From SIG299 sp045531955 (GTDB taxonomy: Bacteria > Bacillota > Clostridia > Lachnospirales > Lachnospiraceae), in NCBI GenBank assembly GCA_045531955.1, contig JAZSFC010000027.1, positions 1 to 64,000 on the forward strand: 64,000 nucleotides of DNA, written 5' to 3'. The position numbers and the translations under genes are program-made. The notes beneath the pieces are model-generated. The model was not told the DNA's origin and made no database searches. It worked only from the letters and a program-made list of their open reading frames with translations. Of the stretch, positions 7,593-16,927 are shown in pieces (position 1 is the stretch's first letter; each line of letters begins with the position of its first letter).

Positions 7593-8576
7593 TTACCAAA
7601 AATACGCATATACCTCGCATTCCTCTGGCAACTCAATATCCGTGTATATGTCAATATCAAACGGCACAGTATCATTCGCATAGATTTGGTCTACATAAGT
7701 ATGTTCACCAAAGATAATTTCTCCCTCATTATTTCTGAACACAGCCACTACTACTGCTGATTCCACATCATAATCATTCGGGTTATATATTTCTCCCGTA
7801 ACCAAATCATCCATTACACTTAAGTTTTGACCTACCATCTGTATATGCGTTTTATAATCCATCTTACTAGGTGCAAGAATATCATATTTATCCGGTTCAA
7901 GAAGCGTTACTTTGATTTTAGTTGGTTCTTCGTCTACTTCAAAAAGTAATTGATTACATACAAACTCCTGATTCGGATATATCAGGCTAAGTGTCTGTTC
8001 TTCCGTTCCCAGCACTTTATTTTCTGCATTATATGCGGTTACTCTAAATTCCGGATATTCGATTGCATACTTATTATTTGTATTGTGCATCACAATTACA
8101 CAATGCAGATAATCTCCGCTTATGTACCAGGCGAATTCTTTGATGTCCAAATAATCATTTCCCCGCATAGTCACTTCAACACCATTAATATTTTCTACCT
8201 TTATTCGCGGTGTTGGAGTAGGTGTCGGTGTTGGGGTTGCTGTTGGCTCCGGCGTTGGTGTTGCCGTTGGCTCCGGCGTTGGGGTTGCTGTCGGTTCCGG
8301 CGTTGGGGTTGCTGTCGGCTCCGGCGTTGGCGTTGCCGTTGGCTCCGGTGTTGGCGTCGCTGTTGGCGTCGCTGTTGGTTCCGACGTTGGCGTCGCTGTT
8401 GGCGTCGCTGTTGGTTCCAGTGTCGGCGTCGCTGTCGGCTCCGGCGTTGGCGTCGCTGTTGGCATAACTGTTGCCGTAGGCATCGGAGTATTGGTATTCG
8501 CTACCTCCTTCGTACCACAAGCTACCATCCATATCATCATTATTGAACTCATTATAGTCACAATTATTTTTTTCAT
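7593..8576 (-). CDS. Lipoprotein with long Thr/Pro repeat linker
   Basis: A 327-residue protein with a signal peptide ending in the lipobox MVAC, then about 100 residues of (PTATPTPE)-type repeats, then a globular domain of about 200 residues (from VENINGVEVTMRGN to the C-terminus) with beta-rich features and no recognised catalytic motif. The linker would hold the domain away from the membrane through the cell wall. The start follows GGAGGAAATGTAG within the end of the merR gene, so the two are translationally coupled. Linkers of the same composition occur in three other lipoproteins here. Confidence 0.75.
   Translation of the reverse strand: MKKIIVTIMSSIMMIWMVACGTKEVANTNTPMPTATVMPTATPTPEPTATPTLEPTATPTATPTSEPTATPTATPTPEPTATPTPEPTATPTPEPTATPTPEPTATPTPEPTATPTPTPTPTPRIKVENINGVEVTMRGNDYLDIKEFAWYISGDYLHCVIVMHNTNNKYAIEYPEFRVTAYNAENKVLGTEEQTLSLIYPNQEFVCNQLLFEVDEEPTKIKVTLLEPDKYDILAPSKMDYKTHIQMVGQNLSVMDDLVTGEIYNPNDYDVESAVVVAVFRNNEGEIIFGEHTYVDQIYANDTVPFDIDIYTDIELPEECEVYAYFW
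8210..8495. repeat. In-gene Thr/Pro codon repeats
   Basis: Tandem 18-24 bp units encode PTATPTPE-like blocks of the lipoprotein gene. Near-identical neighbouring units indicate slippage or recombination, so copy number probably varies between strains. Confidence 0.85.
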
Positions 8577-8578
8577 CT

Positions 8579-8938
8579 CTACATTTCCTCCATTTGCAAT
8601 TGCGTATCAATATTTGCTACTAATTCCTTTACCTGCTCCATTAAATCAGCCTGTTTCTTCTGTTCCTGTTCCATACGCAGAATGCAGTTTTCCAATGCCT
8701 CTTTAACAACTTGTCCCGGAGCATCCAATAGTTCTGCAATCTCTTTTCGCCGAAATCCCAGTTGTTGATATAGCCGTATCCGTGCAATCCTCTCCTGTGC
8801 TTCCTCGTCATACAATAAGTGCCCATACTTGTTCCGCCCCGTAGGCGCCACCAGTCCCTCTTGTTCGTAGCCCTGCATCGCACGCCTGGTCACGCCGAGG
8901 GAATCATGTAACTGGCGCAAGGTTTTCATAGTATCCAT
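8579..8938 (-). CDS. MerR family transcriptional regulator
   Basis: A 119-residue protein with an N-terminal winged helix-turn-helix of MerR type (residues 5-75: LGVTRRAMQGYEQEGLV, then RIRLYQQLGFRRKEIAELL) and a C-terminal coiled-coil dimer helix (about 80-115). It lacks an effector domain with cysteines, so the signal is unknown. The start follows AAGGAGGAAGA. It shares a transcript with the repeat lipoprotein downstream, whose ribosome site overlaps its 3' end, and probably controls that operon. Confidence 0.88.
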   Translation of the reverse strand: MDTMKTLRQLHDSLGVTRRAMQGYEQEGLVAPTGRNKYGHLLYDEEAQERIARIRLYQQLGFRRKEIAELLDAPGQVVKEALENCILRMEQEQKKQADLMEQVKELVANIDTQLQMEEM

Positions 8939-9066
8939 ATTCTTCCTCCTTCTTTAGCCTAAAACTGCACGCAGGGGGCAGTCAAAGACTTTTTTGATGA
9001 ACCCTTTTCGGGTTCTCATAGGAGGCTTTGTAAATTTCGCGAGATATTATTTTTATTACCGCATAC

Positions 9067-9106
9067 AAAAAAGAAGCCAAAACGCTTACCCACATTTTGG
9101 CTTCTT
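9067..9106 (-). terminator. Terminator of the GH31 gene (minus strand)
   Basis: A 12-bp stem (AAGAAGCCAAAA / TTTTGGCTTCTT) is followed, on the minus strand, by six T residues. It lies past the branched palindrome downstream of the first GH31 gene. Confidence 0.8.
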
Positions 9107-9134
9107 TCTTATTCTTTATCAATTTTACTCTTAC

Positions 9135-9324
9135 AGATAACTATTCAGCCCACCCCTGCCCTCATTCATAAAACCTACCGGCAAAGCCGGCAGTCGTTGC
9201 TTCGCAACTCTACGTTTTATTCATGTGTTTGGGGTGGTACTAATCGCCTTATTATGAAAGGGGTACAGTCTTGCAAGCGAGCTTGCAGCCTGTACCCCTT
9301 TCACATAAGGCTGAATAGTTATCT
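9135..9324. repeat. 190-bp branched palindromic element
   Basis: A 16-bp perfect inverted repeat (AGATAACTATTCAGCC at 9135-9150, its complement at 9309-9324) encloses two further arms. One (about 9151-9237) pairs CACCCC with GGGGTG and contains small hairpins CCGGC-aaa-GCCGG and GTTGC-ttc-GCAAC. The other (9246-9311) is a long stem built from GCCTTAT, GAAAGGGGTACAG and TTGCAAGC and their complements. It abuts the stop codon of the GH31 gene, so it becomes a structured 3' UTR. The rest of the gap from 8939 shows nothing else except the terminator. Confidence 0.8.
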
Positions 9325-11346
9325 TTACTGTTTCTCAAATACCGGCATATACTCAATCGGTGCATCTACCTTCACAGTACATCCACCCTCGAATACTTCT
9401 CCTGTAGAAGTCAGCTTCCAGCTTCCCTCCGGTAAGTACACTTCTCTTTCAAACTGATTCAGTTTAAGGATTGGTGCTACCAGATATTTATCGCCGAACA
9501 TATACTGGTCGGTAAGCTCCCAGCACTTTGCGTCGTTAGGGAACTCGTAGAACATGGTACGGATGAGTGGAGAACCGTTCACATGTGCTTCTTCGTATAA
9601 CTTCTTGATGTAGTCAAGCATATCACGACGTACATAGTAGTACTTCTTCATGATTTCGTAATTGTCTTCGCCGTAGCTCCAAAGCTCGTTTGGCTGGCCG
9701 GTATGTAAGTAGCCGCCGCCCCAGTCTCTGTCGTCGAGAGGTGGGATGTTGTAAGGACCGCGGTCGCCGTGCATACGGAGTACCGGAGAGTAAACCGCAA
9801 ACTGATACCAACGGATTAACAGCTGGCGGAAGTCTGGGTCGTTGACGTCGTCGGTCATGAAGCCGCCGATGTCGGTGGTCCACCATGGAATACCTGCAAG
9901 ACCCATATTTAAGCCGCACTGTAACTGGTCGGTAAATGCTTCGAAGGTACTTGGAACGTCACCGGACCAAACCACGTTGCCGTACTTCTGGGAACCAGCC
10001 CATGCACAACGAAGTAAGTTTACAACAGGCTTGTCTTCTTTCACCATTTCATCATAGAAGACACGGCTGTAAAGCTGTGGATACATGTTACTGCAGGTCA
10101 GCGCAGGACCTTCAAAGTAACGGTAGTTTTCAAAATCGTAAATGCCGTAGTCCGGCTCGGAGTTATCTAACCAGAATGCATCGATGCCAAGGTCGTAGTA
10201 ATTCTTTTTACATACGTTCCATACATACTTTCTTGTTTCCGGATTGAATACGTCGATTTCCACGCAGTCGCCCTGGTAGTCGTAGGTCTGCTCTGCACCG
10301 CGCTCGGTCTTGATAAGAAGGCCAAGCTCTCTCATGTTCCAGAAGTGCTCACTTCTGCGGTCTACGGATGGCCATACGGAAACGATAACCTTGATGCCCA
10401 TGGAGTGGAGCTCGTCTACCATTGCCTTAGGGTCCGGCCAGTAGGTCTTGTCGAACTTCCAGTCGCCCTGTACGGTCCAGTGGAAGAAGTCGATAACAAT
10501 CTGGTCAATCTTGATGCCTTCCTTCTGATACTGGCGGGCAACGGTAAGAACCTCGTCCTGAGTACGGTAACGAAGCTTACACTGCCAAAGTCCCATTAAA
10601 TCTTCAGGGAACATATCAGCATGACCGGTTGCGTTTGTATAGTTTTCCAAAATCTGCTTTGGTGTATCCGCAGCAGTAATCCAGTAGTCCATTTCCTTGG
10701 TTGCACGGGCAATCCACTCGGTGTAGTTGTTACCGAAGGTAACACGGCCCACTGCCGGGTTGTTCCACAGCATACCATAGCCTAAAGAGGATACCATAAA
10801 CGGTACGGAAATCTGGGAGTTACGCTGAGCAAGCTCAAGCACACAGCCCTTTAAGTCCATGTTTTCCTGCTGGTACTGGCCCATACCGAAAATCTTCTCA
10901 CCCTTATTGCTTTCGAACTTTACATTTAATGCAAATTCGCTGCCACCGATAATGCCCTTCCACTCACGGTTGATAACCTTTAAGCAACGGCTCTCCTTGG
11001 AGATGGTGCCGCCGTAGGAACGGAAATATTCGCGCAGGATTAACTTATCTTCTTTATAGAAAGAAATGACACCGGCAAAATTTACCACTGCCTTGATTTT
11101 ACCATTGATGATAGTTACCAAATCGTTCTGTGTGATGGTGCCGTCACCAACCCAGTTGTCTTCCTTTTTGAAGAGAATCTGTGTTTCGCATGGTTCCACT
11201 TTTTCGGTAAGTGCCCAGATGTTGCCGGTAAACTTACCCTGCTTGGTTGCACGCACACGAAGGGAGTCTTTGCCCCATGCTTCGATGCGTACCATTTCGC
11301 CCATGGTATAAAATACCAACGCGCCGTTGTCATTTACGAATTTCAT
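9325..11346 (-). CDS. GH31 glycoside hydrolase, probable alpha-xylosidase
   Basis: A 673-residue cytoplasmic enzyme (no signal peptide). The N-terminal beta domain (1-220) precedes a TIM barrel (about 240-560). The GH31 nucleophile motif is FWLDNSEPDYG and the acid/base lies in VVWSGDVPSTF; the substrate-pocket segment DFFHWTVQGDWKF is typical of alpha-xylosidases. With the GH74 enzyme nearby it would remove alpha-1,6-xylose from xyloglucan oligosaccharides. It is divergent from the AraC regulator (11538), which may control it. Its leader carries an unusual duplicated ribosome-site repeat, and its 3' end joins a branched palindrome. An alpha-glucosidase activity cannot be excluded. Confidence 0.87.
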   Translation of the reverse strand: MKFVNDNGALVFYTMGEMVRIEAWGKDSLRVRATKQGKFTGNIWALTEKVEPCETQILFKKEDNWVGDGTITQNDLVTIINGKIKAVVNFAGVISFYKEDKLILREYFRSYGGTISKESRCLKVINREWKGIIGGSEFALNVKFESNKGEKIFGMGQYQQENMDLKGCVLELAQRNSQISVPFMVSSLGYGMLWNNPAVGRVTFGNNYTEWIARATKEMDYWITAADTPKQILENYTNATGHADMFPEDLMGLWQCKLRYRTQDEVLTVARQYQKEGIKIDQIVIDFFHWTVQGDWKFDKTYWPDPKAMVDELHSMGIKVIVSVWPSVDRRSEHFWNMRELGLLIKTERGAEQTYDYQGDCVEIDVFNPETRKYVWNVCKKNYYDLGIDAFWLDNSEPDYGIYDFENYRYFEGPALTCSNMYPQLYSRVFYDEMVKEDKPVVNLLRCAWAGSQKYGNVVWSGDVPSTFEAFTDQLQCGLNMGLAGIPWWTTDIGGFMTDDVNDPDFRQLLIRWYQFAVYSPVLRMHGDRGPYNIPPLDDRDWGGGYLHTGQPNELWSYGEDNYEIMKKYYYVRRDMLDYIKKLYEEAHVNGSPLIRTMFYEFPNDAKCWELTDQYMFGDKYLVAPILKLNQFEREVYLPEGSWKLTSTGEVFEGGCTVKVDAPIEYMPVFEKQ

Positions 11347-11351
11347 GATAA

Positions 11352-11422
11352 TCCTCCTTTAGTTTTCCGAAGGAAAATGCGAGCCTGCTTATGCGAGCAG
11401 AGGATTTTCCTCCTTTAGTTTT
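11352..11422. repeat. Hairpin element flanked by 15-bp direct repeats in the GH31 leader
   Basis: The 15-mer TCCTCCTTTAGTTTT occurs at 11352-11366 and again at 11408-11422, flanking about 41 bp that form a hairpin (GGAAAAT / ATTTTCC outer stem, with a GCTTATGCGAGC core). On the minus strand the 15-mer contains AGGAGG, so the ribosome binding site itself is duplicated. A close copy of the inner element lies at 41612-41657 before tldD. Confidence 0.8.
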
Positions 11423-11537
11423 GCGTATTTCTATTGAGAAATCAACATTATAATGATATAATACAATTAAATATTCCTTTTTTCTACAAAAATACTACCC
11501 TAAACTGATACTATCCTACTTTTGGAGGCTTAAAAAC

Positions 11538-12410
11538 ATGATTCCAAGCAGAGAAACCAAAGAAAACCGCCAGCACAGTACTCCGCTGATTCCGTATAGT
11601 TACTACAATGTTAACATCCCGGAATCTTTAAATAACGTTCCCATGCATTGGCACAGCGAGTTCGAATTAAACCGGATTTTACGGGGTGCCGGTGAATTCA
11701 TCTGCGGTGATGAACGTTTTACGGCAAAAGAGGGAGAAGTTCTTCTGATTCCTCCGAATATGCTTCATGCCGCCTACCCTTTGGAAAATCACGAGTTGGT
11801 CTATCAGGTTCTGGTGTTCCATCCTGCCATGATAGGTGCCAACACCAACGACCGCTGCACCATCGAATGCATCCGTCCCATCATCAATGGTTCTGTGCAG
11901 GTTTCCAATGCCATCGGTCCGGAATCCCAAAAATATGATGAAATAAAAGCCTCTGTCGACTGCATTTTTTCCTGCGTGTACGGTAATCTTCCGCAGCTGG
12001 ATTTATTGTTGAAAAGCGAGTTACTACGCCTGTTTTGGCTTTTGGACCAGACGGAGCTTTCCACCATTGACGACACCAGCATCAGCTATACCGAAATCAT
12101 CCGCCCTGCCCTGGAATATATGACTAAAAACCTGCAGGAAACTATCACCATCGACTGTCTGGCTGATTTGAGTCACTTAAGCAAAAGCTATTTTATGAGC
12201 TGTTTTAAAAAAGCAGTAGGCATGGGAGCCATTGAGCATCTGACCCATTTGCGGATTAATGCCGCCTGCGACGCGCTCTCCGACACAAACAAAATCATTT
12301 CGGAAATTGCCTTTTCCTGCGGCTACAGTAACCTCTCCAACTTTAACCGCCAGTTTAAGCAGATTATGGGATGTTCTCCGAAAGAATACAGAAAACGTAA
12401 AGCTTCGTAG
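11538..12410 (+). CDS. AraC family regulator with cupin sensor domain
   Basis: A 290-residue protein. The N-terminal cupin-like domain (about 20-150; MHWHSEFELNRILRGAGEF and LIPPNMLHAAYP) should bind a sugar. The C-terminal pair of helix-turn-helix motifs (about 185-285) contains LSHLSKSYFMSCFKKAVG and IAFSCGYSNLSNFNRQFKQ, the AraC signature. The start follows TTGGAGGCT. It lies between the two GH31 genes and is divergent from the first, which makes it the likely local activator of the hemicellulose genes. Confidence 0.9.
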   Translation: MIPSRETKENRQHSTPLIPYSYYNVNIPESLNNVPMHWHSEFELNRILRGAGEFICGDERFTAKEGEVLLIPPNMLHAAYPLENHELVYQVLVFHPAMIGANTNDRCTIECIRPIINGSVQVSNAIGPESQKYDEIKASVDCIFSCVYGNLPQLDLLLKSELLRLFWLLDQTELSTIDDTSISYTEIIRPALEYMTKNLQETITIDCLADLSHLSKSYFMSCFKKAVGMGAIEHLTHLRINAACDALSDTNKIISEIAFSCGYSNLSNFNRQFKQIMGCSPKEYRKRKAS

Positions 12411-12421
12411 CGATAAAATAA

Positions 12422-12466
12422 AAACCACCCACAGAGCCGATGATGAGGCGACCCCATAGGTGGTTA
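12422..12466 (-). terminator. Terminator of the GH74-GH31 operon
   Basis: Inverted repeat AACCACC / GGTGGTT around a 29-nt loop; on the minus strand it is followed by TTTTTATTTT. It also sits just past the AraC gene on the other strand. Confidence 0.6.
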
Positions 12467-12523
12467 TTGGATGATTTAATTATAGCATAAATCTTTTTAT
12501 ATTACAAGAAAAGTCTGACAAAT

Positions 12524-14590
12524 TTAATAAATTTTGTATTCCTTTTCTCCACGGGTAAATACCGGAATAATATCTATTGGTGCCGCCGCTGTTACCGTCT
12601 GTCCGCCCTCGAATTTTTTACCGGTATAACACTCGGTCCAGGTCTCTCCTGCCGGCAGGTAAACTCTGCGTTCGGACACGCCTTCTTCCATGACAGGAGC
12701 CACCAGGATGTCCGGTCCGAACATGTACTGGTCCTCAGTTTCCCAAGCCTTTTTGTCCTCGTGGAAATCATAAAACATAGGACGCATAATCGGTGTGCCG
12801 TTTTCACTGGTTTCCTTCATGCACTCTCTGATATACGGACGAAGCTGTTCGCGGATAAACAGATACTTCTTTAAAATTTCAAAATTCTCTTCGCCAAAGC
12901 TCCAAACTTCATTGTCCTGACCGCTGGTTAACTGGCGGACTCCGTTAATAAATTCCTCTTCTCTTTCATACCAAGGAGAACGCTCGCCGTGCATACGGAA
13001 TACCGGGCAAAAGGCTCCCCAGGCAAACCAGCGCACCAAAAGCTCCTTGAATTTCGGGTCGGAAATATCGCCGCCCACAAAACCGCCAATGTCGGAGGTC
13101 CACCACGGAATTCCGGCAAGGCACATATTCAAGCCTGCCTGCAGCTGCTCTCTCATTGCCCTAAAGGAAGAATGAATATCGCCGGACCAGGTCAGGGTTC
13201 CGTACTTCTGGGAACCTGCCCAAGCACAACGTACCAGGCTTAAGATTTCCTTTTCTCCTTCTTTTTTCAGACCATCGTAAAAGCCCTTGGCATACATCAC
13301 CGGATAAATATTGGTGCACTGCAGTGCCGGACCTGCATAGTATCTGTAGTTATCAAAATCATACGGGCCGTACTCCGGTTCTGCTTCGTCTAACCAGAAG
13401 CAGCGGATGCCCTTCTTATAGTAATTCTCCTTACACTTTTCCCAGACAAATTCTCTGGCACCCGGGTGGGTGGTATCGTAAAATACGGTATTACCCATCC
13501 AGCTCATGTGATAATGCATGCCACGGTCCGGATTGACAAGATAACCCTTATCTGCCATTTCGCCGTAGTTTTCGCTGCGCTCGTCAATGGTTGGCCATAC
13601 GGAAACCACGGTTTCGATGCCCAGCTCCTTTAATTCCTTTACCATGGCATCCGGGTCCGGCCAGTCTCTCGGCTCAAACTTGAAATCGCCCTGGCGGGTC
13701 CAGTGGAAGAAGTCTACCACAATGGCATCCATCGGAAGTCCCAGTGCTTTGTGCTTTCTTGCCACGGCTAAGATTTCTTCCTGGGTACGGTAGCGAAGCT
13801 TACACTGCCAGTAACCAAGGCCGTATTCCGGCATCATCGGGCTGCGGCCGGTGGCAGCACTATACTGCTCTTCCAGCTCTGCCGGGGAATCTCCGGCAGT
13901 AATAAAATAATCTAACTTCTTTGTGCTTCTTGCGGTCCACTCGGTTTTGTTGGTACCGAAGGTAGCAGTACCGATGGCCGGATTGTTCCAGAAAAATCCG
14001 TAGCCCCGGCTGGAAATATAAAACGGTACACTGGCCTGGGAATTGCGGTGGGCAAGCTCCAAGGTTGCGCCCTTCTTGTCCAGATGCTTTTCCTGGTACT
14101 GTCCCATACCGAAAATCTTTTCGTCATCAAAAGCTTCAAAACGGGCTGCCAGGGAAAAATCGTTGGTACCCGGAATCGGCTTTAACTCTCTGGCATCCAC
14201 ACGGAGCGGCACGCAGTAGCGGTTGATGCGGTTACGGTTTCTCCAATACTCTGCGATGAGCAGTTCACCCTTCTGATTATAGTAGCTAATCCAGCCCTCA
14301 TAGGAAACCTTGGCGGTAATCTTGCCGTTCTTCAGCGTCCACTCTTTTGCGGTCTGATGGTAGTGGGCATACTCCTCGGACTTATACCAAGGGTCTGTCA
14401 CATCAATTTCCTCATAGCTGATGTCTGCCTTGCAATCCTCCACCTCTTCGGTTAATGCCCAGTCGTTTTTATCCATTTCCGGCTGTGCTGTCATACGCAC
14501 ACGCAGGGAATTCTTTCCCCAAGGTTCTATCCAAACCTGGGACTTATTTTCTGCAATCACTAAGCGATTGCCGTCCTGATAAATTCTCAT
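12524..14590 (-). CDS. Second GH31 glycoside hydrolase, probable alpha-xylosidase
   Basis: A 688-residue cytoplasmic enzyme similar to the GH31 protein at 9325-11346. The nucleophile motif is CFWLDEAEPEYG and the acid/base is in LTWSGDIHSSF; the pocket segment DFFHWTRQGDFKF again suggests alpha-xylosidase. It starts 3 bp after the GH74 stop codon, so the two form an operon and should act in sequence: GH74 cuts the glucan backbone, GH31 removes side-chain xylose. Two GH31 paralogues probably differ in side-chain or chain-position preference. Confidence 0.88.
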   Translation of the reverse strand: MRIYQDGNRLVIAENKSQVWIEPWGKNSLRVRMTAQPEMDKNDWALTEEVEDCKADISYEEIDVTDPWYKSEEYAHYHQTAKEWTLKNGKITAKVSYEGWISYYNQKGELLIAEYWRNRNRINRYCVPLRVDARELKPIPGTNDFSLAARFEAFDDEKIFGMGQYQEKHLDKKGATLELAHRNSQASVPFYISSRGYGFFWNNPAIGTATFGTNKTEWTARSTKKLDYFITAGDSPAELEEQYSAATGRSPMMPEYGLGYWQCKLRYRTQEEILAVARKHKALGLPMDAIVVDFFHWTRQGDFKFEPRDWPDPDAMVKELKELGIETVVSVWPTIDERSENYGEMADKGYLVNPDRGMHYHMSWMGNTVFYDTTHPGAREFVWEKCKENYYKKGIRCFWLDEAEPEYGPYDFDNYRYYAGPALQCTNIYPVMYAKGFYDGLKKEGEKEILSLVRCAWAGSQKYGTLTWSGDIHSSFRAMREQLQAGLNMCLAGIPWWTSDIGGFVGGDISDPKFKELLVRWFAWGAFCPVFRMHGERSPWYEREEEFINGVRQLTSGQDNEVWSFGEENFEILKKYLFIREQLRPYIRECMKETSENGTPIMRPMFYDFHEDKKAWETEDQYMFGPDILVAPVMEEGVSERRVYLPAGETWTECYTGKKFEGGQTVTAAAPIDIIPVFTRGEKEYKIY

Positions 14591-14593
14591 CGT

Positions 14594-16927
14594 TTACTCC
14601 TCCACTTGTTCCCCGTAAATCAAACCTCTGGTGCCTGTTGCTATAAAGAACCGGCCAAAGGTACGGCTGTCGCCGTCGATACTCATGATATTTCCAAACA
14701 TCTGCTTTTCTGTGTTAATCCGCTCCCAGCTCTTAGCCTCATCAAGAGAACGGTAAAAACCGTATTCCCCGCCGATGGAGCCTGCAACATAAATTGCCTT
14801 GTCTTCCCCAAGATAACCGCCATCCGGCGTGCGGATACCGAGTCCTACCGCATACACGGTCTCTTTATCCTTGGTAAGACGCTTTGCCGTAAGCTCATCG
14901 GTTTCCGGATTATATCTTAACTTCCACAAACCATGCTCCCGAAGCGCCATATAAAAGATACCGCTTCTGCCCGCATCCCCCCGGACTTCGGTTTTATTGG
15001 CGCCGTCGATGTGATGAAACTTTACCTCCGGGAAACCTTCCGGTAAATTCTTTTCGCAGAAGGTATTACCACCGTCCCTGCTGACATACACCTGCGAAGC
15101 CTCACCGAAAGCATAAAACAGTCTGTTCTTTTTTCTGTCGGAAAACACTTTAAAGCCTCTGTCATCAGTTACCAAATTTCCGGTTTTATCATAAATTACA
15201 CATTTCCTAAAGGTCTGTCCGCCGTCATTGCTGACCACCGCTGCGTCCGCAGTAACCATAAACCGGTTCCCCACGGTCCACACAATGTTTTCGCAATTTG
15301 GCGACATTGCCACCCAGCCGGAATTGGTATTCGGCTGTTCAATGCGATGTAACAATTCATCGATTTTATCACTCAGGCCGAAAGGCATCGGCAAACGCTC
15401 ATAGCTTTCCCCGGCGTTCTTGGTCATCACCAGACCACCCTTGGTTCTTCCCGTCCAGTTCCCTCTTGCCGTAGTAATAAAGCACTCCGGCGTCACCTCG
15501 GAATAGTCCGCATTTAAACAGGTAATATAGCGGTTGCCCTGTTCATCCTCAAAGGAGTTTTTGCAAGGCTTTGTTAAATCCCGGAAAGCAAAGCCGCCCA
15601 AATCTCCCACAATATCTATCACCTGTACCGGACCGCCGTTTGGACTGTACACATTTAAATGCACCGTCTCCTCGATACCGTCACACCAGTCCTCAAAGAC
15701 CACTTTATCCGCTGTCAGATTCTTGGTGCGGAATACGCCGGTGCCGGAATTAAACCATGCCACGTCCTTGTTGTGAGGATTGATTTTAATGTCCGTCAGC
15801 CAGTGAAGCAGGGAACCTCCGCCATTAAACTCCGGCTTCATATAGGAAGTGCGGAAGGCGAGCTCTCCTACGCTTAGCCCATACAGCACCGGTTCCCAGG
15901 TGGTACCGTGGTCGAGGGAACGATACACAATATCTCCGTCCTGCTTACAAATAGTAGAGCACACCAAAAGTCCCGGCTGGGATTTTGTACTTGAAATTCC
16001 GCTGAAACCATAGTTTAGCATCTTTTCCTGAGATGCCTGCATCGCAAATCCCCAGGAAAATGTATTGTAAGGGGTAATATCCTCATACCCTGCAATGTTA
16101 CCTTCCTCATCCAAAGCATACCGGAACACTCTGCCGCCCTGCACCTGACCGCAGTCACAGCTGTAGCTCAGCTCCAGGTTGAAGCAACGGTGCGCCGTCT
16201 GAGCAAAGGTAATGTATAAATAGGTTCCGTCATAATCATAACGCTCTGCCACATGGCCCGGCCACAAGGATTCTAATTCGCGGATATTTTCCGGTTGTGG
16301 CATTGCCTCAAAGGTAACGCCGTCATCATAGGACACATACAACGCCGGACCACGAAATCCTTCCTTATCACCAACAGTGGCGCCCGCCGTACCAACTACC
16401 AGCATGCCTGCTTTCTTCGGCGATGCCCACACAAAGGTTAAGTATTCCTCCCCGCAAACTGGGGTCTGCTGCCAGGTGTCCCCCTCGTCTCTTGTAATAA
16501 ACAGACCGCCCTTCTGGCTGGCAAAATAAAGCACACCATCCCTGCATACCAGACGGTATCCGCTTCCTCTTCCGCCCCAGTTGCCGTGCACCGGAGTCGG
16601 GATTTCTTTATATGTAAAGTTTTCTCCGTAATCTCTTGAAATTGCAAAGGTTCCCGTTTCCCTACCCACGCCGCAGACTGTATAAAAGGTACCTGCCTGC
16701 TCTTCATTAAGCGCAATGGCAATCGGACAGGTTTCATTCGGGCGCTCCGGTGTCACATGGTCAATCAGGCTTTTCCACTGTTCCGTTTTTGCATCAAACC
16801 GGTAAGTGCCGCCAATATCCGTACGGCAAAACAACACATTCGGACGGGTTTTATCAAATAAAAATCCGGTGACATAACCGCCGCCCGGAATCGGGGCATT
16901 TTTATATTCATAAGGTATTTTTTTCAT
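14594..16927 (-). CDS. GH74 xyloglucanase-like enzyme without signal peptide
   Basis: A 777-residue protein with the GH74 opening GGGYVTGFLFDKTRPNVLF-RTDIGGTYR and repeated sialidase-like Asp-box loops (SRDYGENFTY, TRDEGDTWQQ, SNDGGQTFRK, SRDGGNTFCE) that build two seven-bladed propellers. GH74 enzymes cleave the beta-1,4-glucan backbone of xyloglucan. No signal peptide is present, so it should work in the cytoplasm on imported oligosaccharides, perhaps as a chain-end-acting enzyme. The start follows AGGAGGACTGC. It is the first gene of the operon with the second GH31 enzyme. No transporter gene is seen nearby. Confidence 0.88.
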   Translation of the reverse strand: MKKIPYEYKNAPIPGGGYVTGFLFDKTRPNVLFCRTDIGGTYRFDAKTEQWKSLIDHVTPERPNETCPIAIALNEEQAGTFYTVCGVGRETGTFAISRDYGENFTYKEIPTPVHGNWGGRGSGYRLVCRDGVLYFASQKGGLFITRDEGDTWQQTPVCGEEYLTFVWASPKKAGMLVVGTAGATVGDKEGFRGPALYVSYDDGVTFEAMPQPENIRELESLWPGHVAERYDYDGTYLYITFAQTAHRCFNLELSYSCDCGQVQGGRVFRYALDEEGNIAGYEDITPYNTFSWGFAMQASQEKMLNYGFSGISSTKSQPGLLVCSTICKQDGDIVYRSLDHGTTWEPVLYGLSVGELAFRTSYMKPEFNGGGSLLHWLTDIKINPHNKDVAWFNSGTGVFRTKNLTADKVVFEDWCDGIEETVHLNVYSPNGGPVQVIDIVGDLGGFAFRDLTKPCKNSFEDEQGNRYITCLNADYSEVTPECFITTARGNWTGRTKGGLVMTKNAGESYERLPMPFGLSDKIDELLHRIEQPNTNSGWVAMSPNCENIVWTVGNRFMVTADAAVVSNDGGQTFRKCVIYDKTGNLVTDDRGFKVFSDRKKNRLFYAFGEASQVYVSRDGGNTFCEKNLPEGFPEVKFHHIDGANKTEVRGDAGRSGIFYMALREHGLWKLRYNPETDELTAKRLTKDKETVYAVGLGIRTPDGGYLGEDKAIYVAGSIGGEYGFYRSLDEAKSWERINTEKQMFGNIMSIDGDSRTFGRFFIATGTRGLIYGEQVEE

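Noticed and set aside
8185..8610. Asp/Asn/Ala-rich and Arg/Cys-rich frames across the Thr/Pro repeat
   Set aside because: They are out-of-frame shadows of the repeat in the lipoprotein gene, without ribosome sites.
9135..9324. Insertion sequence with terminal inverted repeats
   Set aside because: No transposase frame fits in 190 bp and no target duplication was seen; reported as a palindromic element instead.
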